A DNA stretch of 64,000 nucleotides from Photorhabdus akhurstii (GTDB lineage: Bacteria > Pseudomonadota > Gammaproteobacteria > Enterobacterales > Enterobacteriaceae). Shown here one piece after another: positions 9,684-21,072 of this stretch. The stretch lies in NCBI RefSeq assembly GCF_018448925.1, contig NZ_RCWE01000014.1, forward strand, positions 1-64,000, read 5' to 3'. Position 1 is the stretch's first letter. Each line of letters opens with the position of its first letter. The position numbers were made by a program, and so were the translations under genes. The notes under the pieces are model-generated. The model was not told the origin of the DNA. It did no database searches and saw only the letters and a list, made by a program, of their open reading frames with translations.

Positions 9684-10211
9684 CTATTTTTTGATACAAT
9701 CGCCCATTGTATCAAGTCTGACCAGTAATTTTCTCATTAACTTTTCTAACTGTTTTTGTTCCTCCTGGTCAAGACATGACCAAAGTCTTCTCAGGCAATC
9801 ATGTTGAGGTGGAAGCAAACTATTTAAAAATTTTGTACCTTGTTCTGTCAGATGAAGATGAAGGCAACGGCGGTCGTTATGACTTTCCTTTCTTTCAATC
9901 CATTCCTGTTTCTCTAATTCATCAGCAATACGAGTGGCATTAGTACGGGAAGAACCCAATGCGGCACTTAATTCTGATGGCTGAATGCTGTGGCTTTCCT
10001 TAGTATCAAGGATCATCAGGGCCATGAACAAAGTTTCATTGATTCCTTGAGCTTTCAGCATGTTATTACGGTTTTCAAGCAATTTACTTTGGACGTGCAT
10101 TGATAACCTAGTCAACAGGATCTCTTGATAAGGGATATCTTTATTTAATTTGGCTTGCTGTGCTGCACGAATATTCAGTAATTCTTCGGTAGGCGTAAAC
10201 GAACTTTCCAT
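9684..10211 (-). CDS. mprA: MarR-family transcriptional repressor MprA/EmrR
   Basis: Winged-helix repressor of the emr operon; in E. coli, efflux substrates bind it and release repression. The 175-aa protein has a MarR core: an N-terminal dimerisation helix, the recognition region [23 protein letters not shown] and the wing [20 protein letters not shown]. It matches E. coli EmrR in length (176). It precedes emrA on the same strand, so autoregulation of mprA-emrAB is likely. Confidence 0.94.
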   Translation of the reverse strand: MESSFTPTEELLNIRAAQQAKLNKDIPYQEILLTRLSMHVQSKLLENRNNMLKAQGINETLFMALMILDTKESHSIQPSELSAALGSSRTNATRIADELEKQEWIERKESHNDRRCLHLHLTEQGTKFLNSLLPPQHDCLRRLWSCLDQEEQKQLEKLMRKLLVRLDTMGDCIKK

Positions 10212-10340
10212 TATTTAGATACCTTATTAGTTTCAACTGGTAAGATAACTTTTGTTATCAAACATCCAAATGGTATATTAAAAGATAAATTTAGCAATTG
10301 TAGTTATTTGTTATCATCATATTTCTTTTGATATTGATAC

Positions 10341-10679
10341 CTAATTCATAAATATTTTGAATGTTAGTCCAAAAAGCAGTGCGCCGAATAACGTTGCGAG
10401 TATAATTTTCCTTGTTTTGTAAAAGATTAAGCAGATGGCCAGACAGCCGATGAGGGTCGGAAATAGTTTTTGACTCTCTCTCATCACATCAGGTACACCC
10501 GATACGATGAGTAAAGAACAAATGGATGCAATACCAATACTGTCAAGAATAATGCTTGTTTTTCCACCTTTCCTGCCGGCAGATTGGCGTGCTTTCCCAA
10601 ACCGCAGTGGCAGATAGCGAAACGAAAAGTTAGCTAACCCAACAAATAGCCCAATAAGCAAAATCTTGCTGTCAATCAT
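10341..10679 (-). CDS. ygaH: Branched-chain amino-acid exporter small subunit YgaH (AzlD family)
   Basis: Small integral membrane subunit that pairs with YgaZ to export L-valine and probably other branched-chain amino acids in E. coli. The 112-residue protein has about four hydrophobic segments and the AzlD-typical RYLPLRFGKAR stretch after the first one. Its start overlaps the ygaZ stop by 4 bases, indicating translational coupling. Confidence 0.9.
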   Translation of the reverse strand: MIDSKILLIGLFVGLANFSFRYLPLRFGKARQSAGRKGGKTSIILDSIGIASICSLLIVSGVPDVMRESQKLFPTLIGCLAICLIFYKTRKIILATLFGALLFGLTFKIFMN

Positions 10680-11434
10680 GGTGTTTCCTTTTGTTCACAA
10701 GAATCATCGCAACTATTTTGCGGTTGTAACAGTGCTGCGATACAGCCACCGACAATACCTGCCAGAATAGCAACTGGAATTGAAAAAAATGTAATTCCCA
10801 ACAGTGCCCCGGTTAGCGCGGTTGCAACACAATAACTATTTTGCTTTCTGCAAGAAGCAAGAAGAAAACTGAGAAACAGTGCTGGCAACATGAAAATCAT
10901 GGCAGCTTCTACGGCAGGGTAGGACTCCAAATAACCGTTACCAAGAAATGCCCCGGCTGCGGTACCTACGACCCAAGCCAGCCAGGAACAGATCGCAATA
11001 GCAACCATCCAGTTTTCACTCCAGCTCCGTTGGTTCTTAATAAGTTTTGCAGTAGCGGCGGCAAAAACTTCATCTGTCAGACCAAAAGCCCAGATAACAG
11101 TTTTTTTCTCCGTTAACTTATCTTTGATACGGTGCCTTAAAGATGGGCCATAAAGAACATGGCGAACATCCATTGCTATGATTGTTAGGGCAGAGATCCA
11201 GAGTGATGTGCCTGCGCTTAATAAAGCTGTGATGACAAATTGACTTGCACCGGCGTAGATGATGCATGAAAAGAAAATGGCTTCTATTGGGTTGAAGCCA
11301 AGTTTTACAGCATTGAGACCAAAAGCAAAGGCTACGGGAATGTAACCGATGACAATAGGTAAACTATCTATTATTCCTTCAGTAAAAGAAGATTTTTTAC
11401 TGGTTAAGGGGGATGATGTATCAGAAACAGGCAT
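10676..11434 (-). CDS. ygaZ: Branched-chain amino-acid exporter large subunit YgaZ (AzlC family)
   Basis: Inner-membrane AzlC-family exporter subunit. The sequence is close to E. coli YgaZ throughout, including DSLPIVIGYIPVAFAFGLNA, IYAGASQFV, MDVRHVLYGPSLR and FGLTDEVFAAATAKL. I chose the Met at 11434 (MPVSDTSS, 252 aa) over one three codons upstream; both are possible. ygaZ and ygaH overlap by 4 bases and stay in the E. coli order next to mprA. Confidence 0.92.
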   Translation of the reverse strand: MPVSDTSSPLTSKKSSFTEGIIDSLPIVIGYIPVAFAFGLNAVKLGFNPIEAIFFSCIIYAGASQFVITALLSAGTSLWISALTIIAMDVRHVLYGPSLRHRIKDKLTEKKTVIWAFGLTDEVFAAATAKLIKNQRSWSENWMVAIAICSWLAWVVGTAAGAFLGNGYLESYPAVEAAMIFMLPALFLSFLLASCRKQNSYCVATALTGALLGITFFSIPVAILAGIVGGCIAALLQPQNSCDDSCEQKETP

Positions 11435-11560
11435 AAAATCCATCTGGTTATATAAATGTTATGTAACATTAACAAAAGGAAATCAAATAGAAAATATCAT
11501 CCTTAATAAATGTTTCATAAATGTTTTTATTTAAGCGTTTTTATGTCATGGCCTGTTTTT

Positions 11561-12751
11561 TTACGACGTCTTTGGTTCGTACTTTTTGCCGAAAAACCAA
11601 ACGATTAGGTTGATTGTACTGATAGCCATGCCAGCGGCGGCGACGCCATACCAACCTGAGTGTTTGTAAGCATAGCCTGAAACCAGAGAGCCAAAGGCTC
11701 CACCGATAAAATAGATGGTCATGTAAGCGGCAGTGAGTCGGTTTCTGGCTTCCGGCATAATGCGGTATATCGTGCTTTGATTCGTAACGTGAACGCCTTG
11801 AATTGCAATATCAAGAAGCAAAATACCTATCATAAAGCCAATTAATGATTCTTTGGCTAAGCCGATCGGTATCCATGAAAGTAGTGATAGCACCAGAGAA
11901 ATGGTGGTGGTCAGAGAGCCTTTTCCTTTATCAACGAGTTGCCCAGTTTTGGCTGCCATTAGTGCTCCGGCGGCGCCGACTAACCCAAATAAGCCGATTA
12001 CGCCTTCGGAATAATTAAAAGGAGGCGCTGAGAGCAAGAATGCCATTGATGTCCATAGCATGCTGAAATTGGCAAATGTCAGTGCTCCCAGTATAGAGCG
12101 TACTCTTAGAAGAGGGGTTGTAGTAACGAATTTTGCAATAGAGCGTAGTAATTGGAAATAATTGAGATCAGTTACTTGTTTATAACGGGGCAGGTAGCGC
12201 CATAATGTTAAAGAAAGGATCACCAATAAGACGCTGGCAACCCAAAAAACAGTTCGCCAGCCACCAAGAGTCGCCATTGTTCCTGATATGGTTCTTGCCA
12301 GTAATATTCCAAGCAGTAAACCGCTCATAATCGTACCGACAGCTTTCCCGCGCTGGTGGGGGAGGGCAAGTGTCGCGGCCAGAGGGACCAGTACTTGGGC
12401 GACTACCGAAAATAAGCCCGTCAGTGCCGTTCCTAATAGCATTTGCCAGATGTTTTGCGATGTAGCGGTAATCAATAATCCAACGGCGGCTAATATTGTC
12501 ATGGAGACAATCAGGCCGCGTCGCTCAAATATATCACCTAGTGGCACAAGGAATATCAAGCCGACGGCATAGCTCAATTGAGCTGTGGTCACAATAAATC
12601 CCGCTTCATTGGCGGTCAGATTAAATTGTAGTGCGATAGTATCGAGCAGTGGTTGCGCATAGTAGTTGCTGGCGACAACCAGACCTGTGGCGATCGCCAT
12701 CAGAGCTACTAAAGCAGGGCTTAATGATGTACGGGAAATATTTTCTTCCAT
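11561..12751 (-). CDS. MFS transporter (intact YgaY-type position)
   Basis: Twelve-segment major facilitator transporter of 396 aa. The first half shows GLVVASNYYAQPLLDTIA and, in the cytoplasmic loop between helices 2 and 3, a motif A-like VPLGDIFERRGLI. The gene lies between proX and ygaZ, exactly where E. coli has the disrupted ygaY, and here it is uninterrupted. Sequence style suggests the sugar-efflux/AraJ-like group, but the substrate cannot be read from sequence. Confidence 0.85.
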   Translation of the reverse strand: MEENISRTSLSPALVALMAIATGLVVASNYYAQPLLDTIALQFNLTANEAGFIVTTAQLSYAVGLIFLVPLGDIFERRGLIVSMTILAAVGLLITATSQNIWQMLLGTALTGLFSVVAQVLVPLAATLALPHQRGKAVGTIMSGLLLGILLARTISGTMATLGGWRTVFWVASVLLVILSLTLWRYLPRYKQVTDLNYFQLLRSIAKFVTTTPLLRVRSILGALTFANFSMLWTSMAFLLSAPPFNYSEGVIGLFGLVGAAGALMAAKTGQLVDKGKGSLTTTISLVLSLLSWIPIGLAKESLIGFMIGILLLDIAIQGVHVTNQSTIYRIMPEARNRLTAAYMTIYFIGGAFGSLVSGYAYKHSGWYGVAAAGMAISTINLIVWFFGKKYEPKTS

Positions 12752-12960
12752 AGATAGGTTTTCTTATATTTAAACAGCAGGTTAAGTGAGGGAGATAGAT
12801 ATTTAATTTATTAAAAACAGTAAGTAGTCACGTGATAAATTTTTCACATTGTAATGATTTTTTATTATCAGATTCAATGTTAAAACAGAGGGAATCGAGG
12901 GGTTAAACTTAAAAACACTAATTGAGTCGATAAGTTTGGTATAAAAGAAAATGAAAGTGA

Positions 12961-12991
12961 AAAATAGTGAATTGGTATAGACCAATTCACT
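12961..12991 (-). terminator. proVWX terminator
   Basis: A perfect 11-bp stem, AGTGAATTGGT (12966-12976) with ACCAATTCACT (12981-12991) and a 4-base loop, is followed on the minus strand by ATTTTT. It begins 16 bases after the proX stop codon. Confidence 0.9.
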
Positions 12992-13006
12992 GTAATATCC
13001 AGAATG

Positions 13007-14005
13007 TTAATTATTTTCGGCAGCCTTGGCGGCGGTTTCGATCCAACCATCAAACAATTTCTGATGAGCCCTAATCCAACCATTGGCGTGACGTTCAATC
13101 TCCGCTTGTGATGCTTCACCATTATGCATCCGCAAATTTTGGGCGTTGATATCAGCGAGGGGCATTTTCATGATAGAAAATAGTTTGGCGGCGGACGGGT
13201 TGACTTCTGCCCACTTTTTATTGGCGGCAATGTGCATAATACTTGGCGGGAAACCATAGTTAGCACCATTTGGCAGTTTTGTATCTATCCTTTCATCGTT
13301 AGGCATAGCGGAGAAAGGAACTTGCAGCCAGACAACATCTTTGCCCGGTTTCAGCACATCACTGACCCAATAAGGTGTCCATGTGTAATATAAGATGGGT
13401 TTGCCTTCTTTATAGCGGGTAATGGTGTCTGCCATCATGGCCGCATAGTTCCCTTGATTATGTTCAACGCTATTGTTTAAACCATAAGCTTTAAGATGAT
13501 GGTTAATGGCGATTTCACAGCCCCAGCCGGGATTACAGCCAGTCAAATCGGCTTTGCCATTACCGTTAATATCGAATAATTTGGCTATTTTCGGATCTTT
13601 CAGTTGGGCAATATTCGTGATGTTGTATTTTTCCGCTGTTTTTTTGTCGATTAAGTACCCCTGAGCGGCATTTTCTACATAGTTGCCAACACGGTAGAAT
13701 TTTGCGTTGCCGCCTGTTGCCTGATATTGGGTGTTGTGCAGAGGTTCCCAACTTACAGCCATAAAGGTTGCGTCACCGGAAGCGATAGAGGAATAGGCGA
13801 CGTTGTAGTCTACTTCTTTGATGGGTTTGACATCATAGCCAAGTTTTTCCAATGCTTTACTGACGATCAACGTCTGGAATGTTTCTTCGCTAAGGGTGCT
13901 TTGTACGGGTTGTACGCTGATACCTTTACCTGGTAGTTCGACAGCGAATAATTGAGAGCTTATCAGTGATGACAGGGATATCGCCCAGATAACTATTTTG
14001 CGCAT
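13007..14005 (-). CDS. proX: Glycine betaine/proline ABC transporter, periplasmic binding protein
   Basis: Binds glycine betaine, proline betaine and related osmolytes in the periplasm and delivers them to ProVW. An N-terminal signal peptide is visible ([21 protein letters not shown], likely cut after residue 21). The remainder is an OpuAC-type binding domain with conserved Trp residues for the quaternary ammonium cage ([23 protein letters not shown]). The start at 14005 has a GGAG box 8 bases upstream and gives 332 aa, against 330 in E. coli. It lies 69 bases after proW and ends in a strong terminator. Confidence 0.95.
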   Translation of the reverse strand: MRKIVIWAISLSSLISSQLFAVELPGKGISVQPVQSTLSEETFQTLIVSKALEKLGYDVKPIKEVDYNVAYSSIASGDATFMAVSWEPLHNTQYQATGGNAKFYRVGNYVENAAQGYLIDKKTAEKYNITNIAQLKDPKIAKLFDINGNGKADLTGCNPGWGCEIAINHHLKAYGLNNSVEHNQGNYAAMMADTITRYKEGKPILYYTWTPYWVSDVLKPGKDVVWLQVPFSAMPNDERIDTKLPNGANYGFPPSIMHIAANKKWAEVNPSAAKLFSIMKMPLADINAQNLRMHNGEASQAEIERHANGWIRAHQKLFDGWIETAAKAAENN

Positions 14006-14074
14006 GGTTTTTTCTCCTGTTGCGGTCATCATGTGTTTACCAAACTCTTGTGGTTTGATCGGTGTTTTTGAAGG

Positions 14075-15160
14075 TTATGCTTTTTGGCTGAATAAACGGG
14101 TAATTAACCCAATTGGCCCAGTGGCATACCAGCGATTTACCCCTTTCGTTCGGTTATCGCGGCCAAGGGACTGTGTTAGGCGGTCAAGGAGAATCGCCAG
14201 AATAACAATCCCGACGCCGCCTACTGCGGCAAGTCCCATATCGAGACGGCCAATACCTCGCAAAACCATTTGGCCTAAACCACCAACTGCAATCATTGAT
14301 GCAATAACAACCATTGATAGGGCTAGCATCAAGGTTTGGTTGACACCGGCCATAATGGTTGGCATAGCCAGTGGTAATTGAACTTTAAACAGCATCTGGC
14401 GAGGGCTGGCGCCAAAAGATTCGGCTGCTTCTATCAGATCTGTCGGAACTTGTTTGATGCCTAAAATTGTCAGACGGACAATCGGGGGGAGAGCAAAGAT
14501 AATGGTGACGATAACCCCAGGCACGTTACCGATGCCAAACAACATGACAATCGGGACCAGATAGACGAATGCCGGTGTGGTTTGCATAGCATCAAGCAGA
14601 GGTTGAATGATTTTTGCAGCTCTTTTGCTGTGTGCCAGCCATATACCGAGTGGTAAGCCAACGATAGTGCAGAACAACAGAGATGTCAGAGCTAGTGATA
14701 GCGTAACCATCGCTTCAGACCATGCGCCTATTGCACCAATAATTACCAGAGAAATCAGCGCGGTAATACCCATACCAATTCCTGATAACTGCCAGGCAAT
14801 CAAGGCGAAAAATAGGATGGCAATAGGGGCCGGTATTGAAGTCAGACATTGTTCAAAGCCACTGAGAACAATGTCAATGGGGACGCGTATTCCCTGAAAT
14901 GCGGGACGAAAATTTAGCACAATCCAATCAATAGCATGTGTTACCCATGAATCTAAGGGGATAAGTGGGTGTTGGAATGGGTCCATGATATTGAAATGTT
15001 CAGGCTGTACCGTAGTTGTGGGAGCATCCAGCCAGTCAGAACCTGTTGCATTGTCAGCACTGGTTCCGTTACTCCAGGGATCTGTATTATCCACAGTGGA
15101 GGAAGGGGTATCCTGTGTATTCTGTCCAGGCTGAGTTTGATGTTCGTTTTGGTTACTCAT
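14075..15160 (-). CDS. proW: Glycine betaine/proline ABC transporter, permease
   Basis: Membrane-spanning subunit of the ProU osmoprotectant importer. The N-terminal ~90 residues are hydrophilic and rich in Gln/Thr/Ser/Asp, a known feature of enterobacterial ProW. The C-terminal two thirds hold the transmembrane core with the coupling (EAA) motif [26 protein letters not shown]. Length is 361 aa (E. coli 354). The start overlaps the proV end by 8 bases. Confidence 0.95.
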   Translation of the reverse strand: MSNQNEHQTQPGQNTQDTPSSTVDNTDPWSNGTSADNATGSDWLDAPTTTVQPEHFNIMDPFQHPLIPLDSWVTHAIDWIVLNFRPAFQGIRVPIDIVLSGFEQCLTSIPAPIAILFFALIAWQLSGIGMGITALISLVIIGAIGAWSEAMVTLSLALTSLLFCTIVGLPLGIWLAHSKRAAKIIQPLLDAMQTTPAFVYLVPIVMLFGIGNVPGVIVTIIFALPPIVRLTILGIKQVPTDLIEAAESFGASPRQMLFKVQLPLAMPTIMAGVNQTLMLALSMVVIASMIAVGGLGQMVLRGIGRLDMGLAAVGGVGIVILAILLDRLTQSLGRDNRTKGVNRWYATGPIGLITRLFSQKA

Positions 15161-16352
15161 TTGGTGTCTCCTTATCTAATGCCTGCAACAGCATCCCTTT
15201 GGAAATAACGCCGATGTATTTGTCGTTATTTCCAACAACCGGAACCGCACAAGGTGATTGTGCTACAACAGCAATCAGCTCATTGAGGGGCATATCTGCG
15301 GCAACGGCGGTCGGTTCCGCTAATATGGCGTGTTCGATAGGTTTTTTTTCCCGTAATGCTTTTTCCAATGAATTTGTGGAAACTATACCGGCGAATTTTT
15401 GTCCATGTTCGATTAAGTAACCATAGTTTCTGTTTTCGTCATCGAGGACTTTCAATGCAGAAAGAGGACCAAAACCGGGTGCAATATGCAGCAAAGAGTC
15501 TGGACGGCGACGGGCAATGTCTTTAGCGCTAAACACATGGCTGATATCTACGCCACGAAAGAAAGTCTTCACATAGTCATTTGCTGGATTATTCAGGATT
15601 TCATCAGGTGTGCCGACTTGTACAACAACACCGTCTTGCATAATGGCAATCCGATCGCCGATGCGCATTGCTTCATCTAAATCATGAGAAATAAAGACGA
15701 TAGTCCGTGGCTGATTGCCTTGCAGACTTAGCAGTTCATCTTGCATTTCTGTACGAATTAATGGGTCGAGGGCAGAAAACGCTTCATCCATTAGCAAAAT
15801 ATCTGGGTTATTAGCGAGTGCTCTGGCAAGCCCGACGCGTTGGCGCATGCCGCCTGAGAGCTCATCCGGATAGGATTGCGCATAATTTTCCAGGTTTACT
15901 TGCTTCAATGCGTCCAGTGCTTTTTGATCGCGCTCTTGTTTGGCGATACCAGCAAGTTCCATACCAAAGGCGCTGTTTTCCAGTACGTTTAGATGTGGCA
16001 TCAGTGCAAATGATTGGAAAACCATACTGATTTTGTTACGGCGAATTTCTCTTAACGCTGTTTCTGAAATTTCAGAAATATCTTCACCGTCAATTAATAC
16101 CTGGCCGCGAGTCGGTTTTATCAGACGATTGAGAAGGCGTACCATTGTGGATTTGCCGGAGCCTGATAATCCCATGATGACAAATATTTCGCCTTCTTCA
16201 ATGGCCAGATTGGCATTTTGTATACCAACAGTCATGCCTGTCTTTTCAAATATCTGATCTTTGCTTAAGCCTGAATTCAATAATTTGAAAGCATGTTCTG
16301 GGTGATCGCCAAATATCTTATAGAGGTTTTTAACTTCAAGTTTAATTGCCAT
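15153..16352 (-). CDS. proV: Glycine betaine/proline ABC transporter, ATP-binding protein
   Basis: ATPase subunit of ProU. It shows Walker [10 protein letters not shown], signature [15 protein letters not shown], Walker [13 protein letters not shown] and the H-loop FISHD. The region after about residue 275 forms a tandem CBS-like regulatory domain, which senses ionic strength in related OpuA systems. The 399-aa length is one residue short of E. coli ProV. First gene of proVWX, preceded by a long AT-rich upstream region consistent with osmotic/H-NS control. Confidence 0.96.
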   Translation of the reverse strand: MAIKLEVKNLYKIFGDHPEHAFKLLNSGLSKDQIFEKTGMTVGIQNANLAIEEGEIFVIMGLSGSGKSTMVRLLNRLIKPTRGQVLIDGEDISEISETALREIRRNKISMVFQSFALMPHLNVLENSAFGMELAGIAKQERDQKALDALKQVNLENYAQSYPDELSGGMRQRVGLARALANNPDILLMDEAFSALDPLIRTEMQDELLSLQGNQPRTIVFISHDLDEAMRIGDRIAIMQDGVVVQVGTPDEILNNPANDYVKTFFRGVDISHVFSAKDIARRRPDSLLHIAPGFGPLSALKVLDDENRNYGYLIEHGQKFAGIVSTNSLEKALREKKPIEHAILAEPTAVAADMPLNELIAVVAQSPCAVPVVGNNDKYIGVISKGMLLQALDKETPNE

Positions 16353-16818
16353 GAAATAGTTACTTTCCTTTCAATGGTTATGTGATGGTGTTATGCATTA
16401 TTCATCTCTGCATGATTTTGAATATATATACCCTAACATACTGAGAGAGCCTGACAACCCTATGTTAATGATAATTAATGTAAAAAATGGTAATATTAAA
16501 TGATTTAAATTAGATATATTTGTAGTAATTTCATTGTTATTGGCAATTTATTTCATATAAGTCAATGTGGTTGTTGAAAGGATAATTTCATTCTATGTTG
16601 CTGTTATTAATATATTTTTACATTTTATTGCCAAATGAATTATTTGCTATGTTGTAAATGGAATCGATTATTAGTTTATAGTGTTGATTATATCTAATTG
16701 GAATGAAATTTAATTTAAAATTAATTAGCTATATTAATGTTTTTTGTTGTTTCTGATGATAATAGGAGGCAGTAATGGCAAAAAATATCCATAGAAATGG
16801 CAACAATCATGAAAAAAT
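16353..16818. other. AT-rich upstream region of proVWX
   Basis: About 465 bases with no believable gene. The extreme AT content and phased A/T runs resemble the curved, H-NS-bound regulatory DNA known upstream of enterobacterial proU. I cannot fix a promoter with confidence. The proU promoter must lie here because the next gene upstream (nrdF) ends at 16970 and is followed by a terminator. Confidence 0.5.
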
Positions 16819-16845
16819 GCCATAAAAATATAAAGATTTTATGGC
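16819..16845 (-). terminator. Terminator of the nrdHIEF operon
   Basis: The stem GCCATAAAA (16819-16827) pairs perfectly with TTTTATGGC (16837-16845). On the minus strand it runs into TTTTTTC. It lies about 125 bases after the nrdF stop and before the proV upstream region. Confidence 0.7.
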
Positions 16846-16930
16846 GTTTTATCGTTTAAAAAACAGGCTCAATAATATGGGCATTAAAATATTAGAGTAT
16901 TATGGTTATTTTGAATTATCCTATATAAAA

Positions 16931-16960
16931 TCAAATCAAATCAAATCAAATCAAATCAAA
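16931..16960. repeat. Tandem pentanucleotide repeat (TCAAA)6
   Basis: Six perfect TCAAA units run from 16931 to 16960, with partial units on both sides, 10 bases beyond the nrdF stop. It is non-coding in the nrdF transcript (3' UTR). Confidence 0.95.
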
Positions 16961-16969
16961 TCATTATCT

Positions 16970-17944
<975 letters not shown>

Positions 17945-17949
17945 TCATT

Positions 17950-20079
17950 TTACAGTGAGCATGAAACACAATCTTGTACTTCCGTGCCTTCCAGAGCAGT
18001 CTGTTTCAGACGGATGTAATAAAGTGTTTTAATTCCTTTACGCCAGGCATAAATTTGGGCTTTGTTAATATCACGTGTAGTGGCATCTTCTTTGAAGAAG
18101 AGTGTCAGTGATAATCCTTGATCGATGTGTTGAGTGGCTATAGCATAAGTATCAATAATTTTTTCCGGTCCTATTTCGTAAGCATCTTGGTAATATTCAA
18201 GATTATTATTCGTCATAAATGGCGCTGGGTAATATACTCGTCCTGTTTTACCATCTTTACGGATCTCAATACGGGATACAATCGGGTGAATGCTTGAGGT
18301 TGAATTGTTGATATATGAAATAGAACCTGTAGGAGCAATGGCTTGGAGATTTTGATTGTAAATACCGTGAGTCATAATTGAGGCTTTTAATGCAAGCCAG
18401 TCTTGTTGATTAGGAATGGTTATTCCTGCTTGTTCAAACAATTGAGAGACTTTTTTTGTCTGAGGTTGCCATGCGCTTTCTGTATATTTATTGAAAAATT
18501 CACCACTGGCATAACGAGAATCTTTAAAACCTTTAAAGTAGCTATTGCGTTCAATGGCGATCTGATTGGAAGTACGCAGAGCGTGGTAAGTGACAATATA
18601 GAAATAGATATTGGTGAAATCTATTCCTTCTTCGGAACCATAATGAATTTTTTCCCTTGCCAAATAGCCGTGAAGATTCATTTGCCCCAAACCAATGGCA
18701 TGAGAATCCTGATTTCCTTTTTCAATAGAAGGAACTGAACGGATATGGCTCATATCTGATACCGCGGTTAAAGCGCGGACAGCCGTTTCAATAGAGAGGG
18801 CAAAATCAGGTGAATCCATTGTATGAGCTATATTCATTGATCCCAGATTACAACTAATATCTTTCCCAATATGGCGGTAACTTAAATCATCTTCATATTC
18901 GCTGGCACTGTTAACCTGTAAAATTTCGGAACATAAATTACTCATATTAATCCGACCTTTAATTGGGTTAGCATTATTCACAGTGTCTTCATACATAATA
19001 TAGGGATAGCCAGATTCGAATTGGATCTCAGCTAACGTCATGAAAAATTCACGGGCATTTATTTTTGATTTCCGAATTTGTTGGTTATTCACCATTTCAG
19101 CATATTTTTCTGTAATGCTAATTTCGGACATTGGAACACCATAAACCCGTTGAATATCATAAGGTGAGAATAGATACATATCTTCATTATGTTTAGCCAG
19201 CTTAAAAGTGATATCAGGAATAACGACGCCAATAGAGAGTGTTTTGATACGGATTTTTTCGTCGGCATTTTCCCGTTTTGTATCCAGAAAACGGAGAATA
19301 TCGGGGTGATGAGCATGGAGATAAACAGCGCCTGCACCTTGGCGTGCACCGAGTTGATTGGCATATGAGAATGCATCTTCCAGCATTTTCATCACTGGGA
19401 TAACACCTGATGATTGGTTTTCAATCATTTTTATCGGGGCGCCCGTTTCCCGTAGGTTACTGAGTAAACATGCGACACCACCGCCACGTTTTGAAAGCTG
19501 TAATGCTGAATTCACCGAACGTCCGATGGATTCCATATTGTCTTCAATGCGCAGCAGGAAACAGGAAACCAATTCTCCTCGTTGTTTCTTACCACAATTA
19601 AGAAAGGTTGGCGTTGCTGGTTGAAAACGGCCGCTGATCATCTCGTCCACCAGACGACAAGCCAGCATCTGATCGCCTTGGGCCAGGGTCAGTGCTACCA
19701 TGCATACCCGATCTTCATAGCGTTCCAGATAGCGTTTATTATCGAAGGTTTTCAGAGTATAGCCGGTGTAATATTTGAATGCGCCCAGAAAGGTTTGAAA
19801 GCGGAATTTTTTGCTATAGGCTTGCTGAAAGAGCTCTTTAATAAAAGCAAAATCGTATTGCTCCAGCACGTTTGTTTCGTAATATCCCTCTTGTTGGAGG
19901 AAATCCAGCTTTTCTTTTAAGCTATTAAAAAATAGTGTGTTTGGATTTACATGCTGGCGAAAATAGTAATGAGTAGCCAGTTTGTCTTTATCAAATTGCA
20001 TCTTTCCTTCACTATCGTACAGATTGAGCAAGGCATTTAAAGCATGATAATCCTGTTGTGCATTAATTTGAAAAGTCAT
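17950..20079 (-). CDS. nrdE: Class Ib ribonucleoside-diphosphate reductase, alpha subunit
   Basis: Catalytic large subunit that reduces ribonucleoside diphosphates to deoxy forms. It contains the active-site regions [21 protein letters not shown] and MSNLCSEIL, the Asn-Cys loop [12 protein letters not shown], and the C-terminal redox pair CVSC that is re-reduced by NrdH. At 709 aa it is close to the E. coli protein (714). It lacks the N-terminal ATP cone of class Ia, as expected for class Ib. 13 bases downstream of nrdI. Confidence 0.97.
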   Translation of the reverse strand: MTFQINAQQDYHALNALLNLYDSEGKMQFDKDKLATHYYFRQHVNPNTLFFNSLKEKLDFLQQEGYYETNVLEQYDFAFIKELFQQAYSKKFRFQTFLGAFKYYTGYTLKTFDNKRYLERYEDRVCMVALTLAQGDQMLACRLVDEMISGRFQPATPTFLNCGKKQRGELVSCFLLRIEDNMESIGRSVNSALQLSKRGGGVACLLSNLRETGAPIKMIENQSSGVIPVMKMLEDAFSYANQLGARQGAGAVYLHAHHPDILRFLDTKRENADEKIRIKTLSIGVVIPDITFKLAKHNEDMYLFSPYDIQRVYGVPMSEISITEKYAEMVNNQQIRKSKINAREFFMTLAEIQFESGYPYIMYEDTVNNANPIKGRINMSNLCSEILQVNSASEYEDDLSYRHIGKDISCNLGSMNIAHTMDSPDFALSIETAVRALTAVSDMSHIRSVPSIEKGNQDSHAIGLGQMNLHGYLAREKIHYGSEEGIDFTNIYFYIVTYHALRTSNQIAIERNSYFKGFKDSRYASGEFFNKYTESAWQPQTKKVSQLFEQAGITIPNQQDWLALKASIMTHGIYNQNLQAIAPTGSISYINNSTSSIHPIVSRIEIRKDGKTGRVYYPAPFMTNNNLEYYQDAYEIGPEKIIDTYAIATQHIDQGLSLTLFFKEDATTRDINKAQIYAWRKGIKTLYYIRLKQTALEGTEVQDCVSCSL

Positions 20080-20092
20080 AATTACCTATTCT

Positions 20093-20503
20093 CTAATGAA
20101 TCAGTTGCCAGAATCTTTGAATACCTTGGCGTACCCGTTGTACATCTTCTTCAGTACCCAACAGTTCAAAACGGTATAGGAGGGGGATTTGACATTTCTC
20201 TGAAATTATCCGTCCAGCTATGCCGTAAGCTTCGCCAAAGTTTGTATTCCCGGCCGCGATGACTCCCCGGATTAGCACCCGGTTTTCGGCGATATTTAGA
20301 AATCGAATCACTTGTAGTGGAACGGCGCCTTTAGCACTACCACCGCCATAACTGGGTGTCAGTAAAATGTAAGGAGAAGTTACATTTAATAGGTTACCCG
20401 ATTGATTGATCGGAATACGAAGGGCTGGTATCTCCAGTTTCTGAACAAATCTATGGCTATTACTGGACGAACTGGAGAAATAGATCAGCGGATTTATATT
20501 CAT
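20093..20503 (-). CDS. nrdI: Flavodoxin-like NrdI
   Basis: Small FMN protein that supplies the oxidant for assembly of the NrdF dimanganese tyrosyl-radical cofactor. The FMN loops are visible: [14 protein letters not shown] near the N-terminus, [14 protein letters not shown] in the middle and [13 protein letters not shown] towards the C-terminus. 136 aa, same as E. coli. Between nrdH (7 bases) and nrdE (13 bases). Confidence 0.96.
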   Translation of the reverse strand: MNINPLIYFSSSSSNSHRFVQKLEIPALRIPINQSGNLLNVTSPYILLTPSYGGGSAKGAVPLQVIRFLNIAENRVLIRGVIAAGNTNFGEAYGIAGRIISEKCQIPLLYRFELLGTEEDVQRVRQGIQRFWQLIH

Positions 20504-20510
20504 AATAAAC

Positions 20511-20741
20511 CTACAAATTCTCAGTTAATGCGTTGATTTTATCTGGACGAAATCCTGACCAATGCTGTGTGTCCGTGACAACCACAGGAACTTGCTGATA
20601 GCCCATAGCACGGATAGTCGCTAAAGCCTGCGGGTTTTCGGTCAAATCGACAATCTGATAAGGAATGTTTCTTCGGCTTAGCGCTTGATAGGTTGCGTTG
20701 CATTGTACACAGTCTGGTTTGCTATAAATGGTAATGCTCAT
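20511..20741 (-). CDS. nrdH: Glutaredoxin-like NrdH
   Basis: Thioredoxin-reductase-dependent redoxin that donates electrons to NrdE. The short glutaredoxin fold has the active site CVQC near residue 10 and the [10 protein letters not shown] motif near the C-terminus, which is typical of NrdH. I start it at 20741 ([11 protein letters not shown], 76 aa), preceded by an AAGGAG box; the frame is open upstream to 20792 but those residues are not conserved. First gene of nrdHIEF, controlled through the NrdR boxes upstream. Confidence 0.94.
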   Translation of the reverse strand: MSITIYSKPDCVQCNATYQALSRRNIPYQIVDLTENPQALATIRAMGYQQVPVVVTDTQHWSGFRPDKINALTENL

Positions 20742-20827
20742 TAACGACTCCTTTGTCAGTTTGTGGGCATGCAATGGCAAAATTTGGTTCATGAGTAATA
20801 ATTTTACTAAAGGCCAGAACTTGAGCT

Positions 20828-20843
20828 ATACTATATATAGTGA
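20828..20843 (-). promoter_or_regulatory. NrdR box 1
   Basis: The palindromic core ACTATATATAGT (20830-20841) fits the NrdR box (acaCWATATATWGtgt). It is about 90 bases upstream of the nrdH start and pairs with box 2, centres exactly 31 bp apart (three helical turns), the spacing NrdR needs for cooperative binding. Confidence 0.85.
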
Positions 20844-20858
20844 AATTTTATTTCAACC

Positions 20859-20874
20859 ATACTATATATGGTGT
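20859..20874 (-). promoter_or_regulatory. NrdR box 2
   Basis: Core ACTATATATGGT (20861-20872), one mismatch from the palindrome, 31 bp from box 1. Repression by dATP/ATP-loaded NrdR of nrdHIEF is established in E. coli; applying it here is inference from sequence and spacing. Confidence 0.85.
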
Positions 20875-21072
20875 TAATTTTACATCGAGTGACTATCATT
20901 AAAATTACAATGTGAGTTATTCTCTGTTTGTTGGCCGGCTTTTCGCCTTTAGACAAGTTTAAGTTTTCTAGTCGGTGGTAAGGGAGCAACTGAATTCATC
21001 ATTGCAATTTGTCGAAAAGACGATTTACTCTAATCCCTATAATGATTGATATTTTTTTCAATGGAGGTGGTT

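Larger units (their letters stand above)
20742..21072. other. nrdH / ogt divergent intergenic region
   Basis: About 330 bases between divergent genes. They contain the tandem NrdR boxes annotated separately and presumably the promoters for both directions. This is also the point where gene order switches from the E. coli 60-min block to the 14-min block. No repeat, IS or tRNA scar is visible at the join. Confidence 0.6.
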
